From Hyphomicrobiales bacterium (lineage in GTDB: Bacteria; Pseudomonadota; Alphaproteobacteria; Rhizobiales; Afifellaceae), in NCBI GenBank assembly GCA_013812985.1, contig JACCSN010000086.1, positions 1 to 10,214 of the forward strand: DNA of 10,214 nt, in the 5' to 3' direction. How positions within the stretch are numbered: position 1 is the stretch's first letter; each line of letters starts with the position of its first letter. Shown piece by piece: positions 6,616 through 10,214 of the stretch. The notes under the pieces are model-generated. The model worked only from the letters and a program-made list of their open reading frames with translations. It did not search any database and was not told where the DNA came from. Made by a program: the position numbers and the translations under genes.

Positions 6616-6822
6616 ATGCTCCGAATCTGGATGTCGCTTTTTGTTGGCCTAATTCTTGCAGCCTCGTCGGCAATGGCCCAGACGACTGACCCGGTAGCTC
6701 CAGTGGTTCCGGAGGCCGGCGGGGGCGTTGGGGACTGGTGGTGGCTGATTCTGCTTGTCGTGCTGATCGCTGTCGCCGTTTGGTATTTTATGCGGAAGCG
6801 GGGGTCCACGGGCAGAATCTAG
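6616..6822 (+). CDS. Small exported single-span membrane protein, unknown function (68 aa)
   Basis: I do not recognise this family. The ATG is preceded by an almost ideal Shine-Dalgarno, AAGGAGGG (6605-6612), with 3 nt spacing, which is the strongest evidence that the gene is real. Residues 1-21 are a clear signal peptide with cleavage after ASSAMA. Residues 22-40 are a short Pro/Val/Gly-rich periplasmic segment. A Trp triplet (41-43) opens a transmembrane helix (41-58), which ends in a basic tail (Arg60-Lys61-Arg62). The mature protein should have its N-terminus in the periplasm and a positive cytoplasmic tail. It stands alone between tRNA-Arg and a bidirectional terminator, so it is probably monocistronic. 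An alternative reading is a double-anchored protein with an uncleaved first helix. No function is assigned. Confidence 0.8.
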   Translation: MLRIWMSLFVGLILAASSAMAQTTDPVAPVVPEAGGGVGDWWWLILLVVLIAVAVWYFMRKRGSTGRI

Positions 6823-6848
6823 CGCCCGTCGGGGGACTGCTCTCGTAT

Positions 6849-7020
6849 TCAAACAAAAAACCCCCGCCGCCCGTGGCAGCGGGGGCTGAATTTTGCGTCG
6901 AAGGGAGGTTTCAGGCGGGGAAAATCGGGCTTGATGTCCGGGTCGGGGCACACCTCGTCGTCGATCGCGCGGAGATCGTCCCGAATGTCGGCGGCTAGCT
7001 CGGCGAGCCCATCCGTCTCG
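6849..7020 (-). pseudogene. Unexplained minus-strand segment with coding-like composition and no plausible start
   Basis: The 368-nt gap between the small membrane protein gene and rpmB contains a minus-strand frame ending at a TGA at 6849-6851. Over about 6865-7020 it reads as a plausible, acidic, helix-then-proline-rich peptide: ...LAELAADIRDDLRAIDDE (18 residues), then CPDPDIKPDFPRLKPPFDA. Most codons there end in G or C, as in real genes of this genome. Upstream of 7020 the same frame loses that bias. The only ATG, at 7169, would give a 106-aa protein whose first half does not look coding, and no GTG or TTG lies in frame. It could be a decayed gene, a frameshifted small gene, or an sRNA ending at the terminator. 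I recognise no family. Confidence 0.3.
6852..6894. terminator. Bidirectional intrinsic terminator
   Basis: Stem CCCCCGC (6861-6867) pairs with GCGGGGG (6879-6885), with an inner GCC/GGC pairing possible. On the left an A-rich tract (6851-6860, AAACAAAAAA) gives the minus-strand transcript a strong U-run. On the right TGAATTTT gives a weaker one on the plus strand. On the plus strand it terminates the small membrane protein gene 38 nt after its stop. Its better orientation is the minus strand, which implies a transcript arriving from about 6890-7170. Confidence 0.85.
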
Positions 7021-7063
7021 GCAGAGCTGCCACGTGATGCATCTAGACGGCGATGCTCCCGGC

Positions 7064-7092
7064 CTTGACCCGGTTGCGCCGCAACCCTATAG
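7064..7092 (+). promoter_or_regulatory. Predicted sigma70-type promoter of rpmB with palindromic spacer
   Basis: CTTGAC (7064-7069), a 17-nt spacer and CTATAG (7087-7092) closely match the alphaproteobacterial housekeeping promoter pattern CTTGAC-N17-CTATAT. Transcription would begin near 7099 and leave a leader of about 90 nt before rpmB. The spacer contains a perfect inverted repeat, GGTTGCG-C-CGCAACC (7072-7086). That would be a natural place for a repressor, or an activator of the MerR distorting type, but no regulator is implied by the neighbours. Confidence 0.65.
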
Positions 7093-7190
7093 ACACGGCA
7101 TCCCGGAAACAGATCGGCCCTGCCGTCCCTTCCGTGCTTTCCCGCGGCAAAGCGGCGTTCGGCCCACATTAGATCAACGAGGTTTACTCA

Positions 7191-7502
7191 ATGGCGCGCC
7201 GCTGCGAATTGACGGGCAAGGGCGTCTTGACCGGCAACAATGTGAGCCACGCGAACAACAAATCGCGTCGCCGGTTCCTGCCCAACCTAAAGAGCGTCTC
7301 CTTGATGAGCGATTCTCTGGAGCGCAGCGTGCGGCTCCGCATCTGCACGAACGCGCTGCGCAGCGTCGAGCACCGGGGCGGGCTTGACGCTTTTCTCGCC
7401 AAGGCGCGGGAGGACGAACTCTCGCCGCGGGTGGTGCTTCTCAGAAAGCAGATCTTGGCCAAGCGGGCCGAGGCCGCGGCGGCGGATACTGAGGCCGCTT
7501 GA
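7191..7502 (+). CDS. rpmB: 50S ribosomal protein L28
   Basis: L28 is a structural protein of the large ribosomal subunit. The N-terminus [20 protein letters not shown] with the following [11 protein letters not shown] is the L28 signature. Further matches are [18 protein letters not shown] (41-58) and [11 protein letters not shown] (59-69). At 103 aa it is slightly longer than the usual 97-100 aa of alphaproteobacteria because of an Ala/Glu-rich tail. It has a single N-terminal Cys (Cys5), so it is not the zinc-ribbon form. A GAGG (7179-7182) lies 8 nt before the ATG, and a good promoter lies about 100 bp upstream. The stop overlaps the next gene as TTGA (7499-7502). The identification is firm. 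Confidence 0.96.
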   Translation: MARRCELTGKGVLTGNNVSHANNKSRRRFLPNLKSVSLMSDSLERSVRLRICTNALRSVEHRGGLDAFLAKAREDELSPRVVLLRKQILAKRAEAAAADTEAA

Positions 7503-8164
7503 CCTTGGGTCGCCTGACCTCGTTGCCGAACACAGGCAGGAGCATCGGGATCGCTGTCGCGGTCGCCGCCATGGCGGCCGTCATCGTGCTGTCCAACGTT
7601 CTCGTCCAGCACCCGTTCGCCTTCACTCTCGGCCGCCTGAATCTCGCCGATGTCCTCACCTGGGGCGCCTTCAGCTACCCGCTCGCCTTCCTGGTGACGG
7701 ACACGACGAACCGGCTGCTCGGGCCGGGGGTGGCGCGTCGCGTCGTCTATGTCGGGTTCGCGCTGGCGTTGCTGCTCTCCATGTGGCTGGCAAGCCCGCG
7801 GATCGCGTTGGCGTCCGGAGCGGCGTTCCTCGCCGGGCAATTGCTCGACATCGGCGTTTTCAACGCCTTCGTTCGCCGCACCTGGTGGAAAGCGCCGGCT
7901 TTCTCCAGCGTGTCGGGATCGGTCGCCGACACACTGATCTTCTTCACGCTCGCCTTTGCGCCGGCTCTAGTCCTCTTCGGCGCAAACGATCCCTTCGCGG
8001 TTGAGGCGGCGCCTCTCCTCGGGCTATTCGGGATGGAGGCCCCGCGATGGATCTCATGGGCGCTCGGAGATCTCGCCGTGAAGCTCTTGATCGCCGTGCT
8101 CGCGCTCATTCCCTACCGGGTCATCGTCGGCTGGTTCGCGCCGCTCCGGCCGGCCGCGGCGTGA
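7499..8164 (+). CDS. VUT family protein, probable queuosine precursor (preQ0/preQ1) transporter, YhhQ-like
   Basis: This is an inner-membrane protein of the Vut_1/YhhQ family. Characterised members import 7-deazaguanine precursors for queuosine modification of tRNA. About six transmembrane helices are visible, near residues 16-35, 50-68, 80-97, 101-120, 142-161 and 188-208. Family landmarks are LSNVLV (31-36), [17 protein letters not shown] (59-75), [12 protein letters not shown] (113-124) and [13 protein letters not shown] (137-149). The start is a TTG overlapping the rpmB stop by 4 bp, with GAGG (7491-7494) 4 nt upstream. The ATG at 7571 would cut into the first membrane helix, so the TTG is preferred. 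Co-translation with rpmB would tie its expression to ribosome synthesis. Substrate is inferred from the family; no queuosine synthesis genes are in view. Confidence 0.85.
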   Translation: MTLGRLTSLPNTGRSIGIAVAVAAMAAVIVLSNVLVQHPFAFTLGRLNLADVLTWGAFSYPLAFLVTDTTNRLLGPGVARRVVYVGFALALLLSMWLASPRIALASGAAFLAGQLLDIGVFNAFVRRTWWKAPAFSSVSGSVADTLIFFTLAFAPALVLFGANDPFAVEAAPLLGLFGMEAPRWISWALGDLAVKLLIAVLALIPYRVIVGWFAPLRPAAA

Positions 8165-8169
8165 GGCGA

Positions 8170-8185
8170 CTCAGTCCGAACTGAG
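8170..8185. terminator. Possible weak hairpin at the convergent transporter / phytase-like junction
   Basis: CTCAGT (8170-8175) and ACTGAG (8180-8185) form a perfect 6-bp stem with loop CCGA. It spans the last codons of the minus-strand gene and lies 6 nt after the plus-strand stop. No T-run follows on either strand, so intrinsic termination is uncertain. Confidence 0.25.
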
Positions 8186-9145
8186 CGCGAACTGCAGGAT
8201 GAGCGTCCGCTGCAGGATGCTGAAATTATCGTCGGAAACGATTGTCAGCACGGTTCGGCCGGCGTCGTCCTGGTGCACCGAAAGGCCCTCCATATTGTCG
8301 ATCTGGTAGGTCATGCCCGCGTCGAGAATGACCTCGCCGTAAAGCCGCGCCCCGACCTCAACGGCCTCGCCGGCGATCCGCCGCAGACGCATGGCGATGC
8401 CCCAGCCGGGCGTGTAGCGCCGCTCCAGCAGGAGGAGGTCGCCGTCGGGCAGGAACCTGGCGCTGCTCACGTCGAAATCGTCGCGCGCGATGATGCCGAA
8501 CGCGCCCACGCCCGCGATCCAGCCTGGGATATCCGATGCGCCGCGTGGCGCTCGCTCGGCGATGGTGAGAATACGCCCCGCCAGCGACGAGCCCGCGGGC
8601 CCGTAAGCCACGCTCTCCAGCCCCTTGTTGGAGCGCAGGACGCGGTCATCGGCGCCAACCCTCATCGGTGCGAAACGAGTGGGGCGGCCGTTCTCCAAGT
8701 CGAATGTGAGGAGCGCGTTCGCCTGCCGCTCGCGCACGATCACCCCGCGCTCCGGATTGGCGGGGTCGAAGGCGATGTCCTCGGCGTCGCCGGCCCGTTT
8801 CCCGGTATCGCCTTCAGGAAACAGGCTGACGATCTCCGCTTCGTCAATCCCGACGAGCCGCCCGTTCTCGTGAACGAGCCGCGCGCGCACAAAGCTGCCG
8901 GAATCGCTCACCATGACAGCCGTGGCGCCGCCGCCGCCGACCGCTATCCCGGAAAGCCCGCCGAAGTCGCTGTCCCCGGAGCTCACATCGAGGCCGCCCA
9001 GGAACTCGAGCGGGCTGTCCGCGAGCGCCGATCCGGCGATGACGAATCCGTCGATGCGATTCACCGTCAGGGGCAGGGGGGCGGCATGGGCCTCCACCGC
9101 GCCAAGCAGGATGATCAGCAGCCCGAAGCCAGCCGGACGCCTCAC
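8171..9145 (-). CDS. Secreted esterase-like activity of phytase family protein (beta-propeller)
   Basis: This protein belongs to the Phytase-like family (Pfam PF13449), annotated as 'esterase-like activity of phytase'; the real substrate of most members is unknown. Residues 1-21 are a signal peptide with cleavage after EAHA, so it acts outside the cytoplasm. The rest is a beta-propeller-like repeat of short strands. Landmarks are FGGLSGIAV (61-69), SDSG (80-83), DAEDIAFD (120-127), NKGLESVAY (173-181), [17 protein letters not shown] (228-244), IDNMEGLSV (282-290) and [16 protein letters not shown] (304-319). The 324-aa length fits the family. The GTG start overlaps the cobT stop as GTGA (9142-9145), with GGAAGG about 9 nt upstream, so it is coupled to cobT. 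This pairing recurs in Hyphomicrobiales, though a role in cobalamin metabolism has not been shown. Confidence 0.88.
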   Translation of the reverse strand: MRRPAGFGLLIILLGAVEAHAAPLPLTVNRIDGFVIAGSALADSPLEFLGGLDVSSGDSDFGGLSGIAVGGGGATAVMVSDSGSFVRARLVHENGRLVGIDEAEIVSLFPEGDTGKRAGDAEDIAFDPANPERGVIVRERQANALLTFDLENGRPTRFAPMRVGADDRVLRSNKGLESVAYGPAGSSLAGRILTIAERAPRGASDIPGWIAGVGAFGIIARDDFDVSSARFLPDGDLLLLERRYTPGWGIAMRLRRIAGEAVEVGARLYGEVILDAGMTYQIDNMEGLSVHQDDAGRTVLTIVSDDNFSILQRTLILQFALSSD

Positions 9146-10214
9146 GCCGCGCGCCTTCCGCGCCCTCGTTGCGGGCGCGCCGGAGCTTTCTCGTCGAACA
9201 GCTCGGCGAGCTTCTCCATCATCGCGCCGGCGAGCTCCTCGGCGTCGACGATGGTGACGGCGCGACTGTAATACCGCGTCACGTCGTGGCCGATGCCGAT
9301 GGCGATGAGCTCCACCGGCGAGCGGCGCTCGATCTCCTCGATCATGAAGCGGAGGTGCCGCTCCAGGTAATTGCCGCTGTTGACCGACAGCGTGGCGTCG
9401 TCGACCGGAGCGCCATCGGAGATGACCATCAGGATTTTTCGCTGCTCGGGCCGCGCCAGGAGCCGCTTATGCGCCCAGTCCAGCGCCTCGCCGTCGATGT
9501 TCTCCTTCAGGAGCCCTTCGCGCATCATGAGGGCCAGATTGCGCCTGACCCGCCGCCAGGGGGCGTCGGCGGATTTGTAGATAATGTGGCGGAGGTCGTT
9601 CAGCCGGCCCGGATGCGCGGGCTTGCCGGCCCGAAGCCATTCCTCTCGCGCCTGCCCACCCTTCCAGGCGCGCGTGGTGAAGCCGAGGATCTCCACTTTG
9701 ACGCCGCAGCGCTCCAGCGTGCGGGCGAGGATGTCGGCGCAGGTGGCGGCGACCGTAATCGGCCGACCGCGCATGGAGCCGGAATTGTCGAGAAGCAGCG
9801 TCACGACGGTATCGCGGAACGAGGTCTCCCGCTCCTGCTTGAACGACAGCGGCGCGAACGGGTCTGTCACCACCCGCGACAAGCGCGCCGGGTCCAGCAC
9901 GCCTTCCTCCAGGTCAAAATCCCAGGCGCGGTTCTGCTGCGCCATCAAGCGCCGCTGCAGGCGGTTGGCGAGCCGGGCCACCGCGCCATGCAGGGCAGCG
10001 AGCTGCTTGTCGAGGAAGGCGCGGAGCCTCTCCAGCTCCTCCGGCGAGCAGAGATCCTCGGCTCGCAGAACCTCGTCGTGCTTCGTTGAGAAGATCTTGT
10101 AATCGATCTGCGGCTCGTTCCGCCTGCCGGAATCGGGGCGCCGGGACTCGCCCGAGGGCTCCTTGTCCGCCGCGCTGTCGTCCTCGGAGAAATCCTCGGC
10201 GGTGGAATCCGCCT
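9142..10214 (-). CDS. cobT: Aerobic cobaltochelatase subunit CobT, C-terminal part (N-terminus outside window)
   Basis: CobT works with the AAA+ subunit CobS and with CobN to insert cobalt into hydrogenobyrinic acid a,c-diamide in aerobic vitamin B12 synthesis, in the cytoplasm. About 356 residues of a protein of roughly 600 are present, and the frame runs open to the right edge. From the edge inward there is an acidic Ser/Asp/Glu-rich linker (10140-10214) and then the conserved stretch around [11 protein letters not shown] and EDLC..EELERLR (about 10018-10104). Next come [19 protein letters not shown] and a C-terminal von Willebrand A domain. The MIDAS motif DNSGS is encoded at 9775-9789, and the later ISDGAPVDD supplies another MIDAS-side Asp. 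The GTG at 9981 is an internal Val, not a start. The name cobT is also used for an unrelated phosphoribosyltransferase; this is the chelatase. Confidence 0.95.
   Translation of the reverse strand, partial: ADSTAEDFSEDDSAADKEPSGESRRPDSGRRNEPQIDYKIFSTKHDEVLRAEDLCSPEELERLRAFLDKQLAALHGAVARLANRLQRRLMAQQNRAWDFDLEEGVLDPARLSRVVTDPFAPLSFKQERETSFRDTVVTLLLDNSGSMRGRPITVAATCADILARTLERCGVKVEILGFTTRAWKGGQAREEWLRAGKPAHPGRLNDLRHIIYKSADAPWRRVRRNLALMMREGLLKENIDGEALDWAHKRLLARPEQRKILMVISDGAPVDDATLSVNSGNYLERHLRFMIEEIERRSPVELIAIGIGHDVTRYYSRAVTIVDAEELAGAMMEKLAELFDEKAPARPQRGRGRRAA

Noticed and set aside
6438..6689. Plus-strand ORFs of 61-83 residues overlapping the start of the small membrane protein gene
   Set aside because: They lack ribosome-binding sites and run out of frame through the much better supported gene at 6616, with its AAGGAGGG and signal peptide.
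8192..8218. A repeated CTGCAGGATG in the phytase-like gene
   Set aside because: It encodes the two ILQ motifs of the conserved C-terminus ([10 protein letters not shown]) and is explained by the protein sequence.
8273..9271. A 332-residue plus-strand ORF opposite the phytase-like gene
   Set aside because: It is an antisense frame running across the coupled junction of two well-supported minus-strand genes, with no ribosome-binding site or motif.
9142..9981. Treating CobT as a complete 279-residue protein starting at GTG 9981
   Set aside because: The frame continues upstream to the window edge and encodes conserved CobT sequence ([18 protein letters not shown]), so the GTG is an internal codon.
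1..10214. CRISPR array, transposon, prophage or defence system
   Set aside because: I found no regularly spaced repeats, no transposase or integrase motifs, no terminal inverted repeats and no toxin-antitoxin-like pair. The genes are core chromosomal functions.

Overview
This GC-rich window (about 65% GC by eye) reads as chromosomal core DNA from an alphaproteobacterium, most likely of the order Hyphomicrobiales (Rhizobiales). Four things point there: the envC-ctpA-yibQ-type deacetylase-rppH gene order, an aerobic cobaltochelatase CobT next to a phytase-like propeller protein, a promoter close to the alphaproteobacterial CTTGAC-N17-CTATAT pattern, and frequent 4-bp stop/start overlaps with TTG and GTG starts. 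There is no transposase, integrase, phage gene or CRISPR array.

Region 1 (1-3710, plus strand) is an envelope and RNA-turnover cluster. It holds the C-terminal part of the amidase activator EnvC, the PDZ/S41 processing protease CtpA (4-bp overlap), a divergent polysaccharide deacetylase of the YibQ family, and the RNA 5' pyrophosphohydrolase RppH (3 nt after yibQ). A 10-bp GC-rich hairpin in the ctpA-yibQ gap may split or attenuate the transcript.

Region 2 (3745-6059, minus strand, convergent with region 1) is a two-gene exported unit. A periplasmic thermonuclease-fold protein lacks an expected catalytic Glu. It overlaps, by TTGA, a Zn-dependent M48 lipoprotein with a LysM-like C-terminus.

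Region 3 (6060-7190) is mostly non-coding. It carries tRNA-Arg(CCT), a structured leader, a 68-aa exported single-span membrane protein with a near-perfect Shine-Dalgarno, and a bidirectional intrinsic terminator. To the right of the terminator is a minus-strand segment with coding-like codon use but no credible start, and then the rpmB promoter with a perfect palindrome in its spacer.

Region 4 (7191-8164, plus strand) holds rpmB (ribosomal protein L28) overlapping a VUT/YhhQ-family queuosine-precursor transporter.

Region 5 (8171-10214, minus strand, convergent with region 4) holds the C-terminal part of cobT (aerobic cobaltochelatase), overlapping by GTGA a secreted phytase-like beta-propeller protein.

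Most of the window is ordinary housekeeping DNA. The points most worth a second look are the unexplained minus-strand transcription unit at about 6849-7020, the structured leader and small membrane protein at 6433-6822, the palindrome in the rpmB promoter, and the substituted active sites in the YibQ and thermonuclease homologues.
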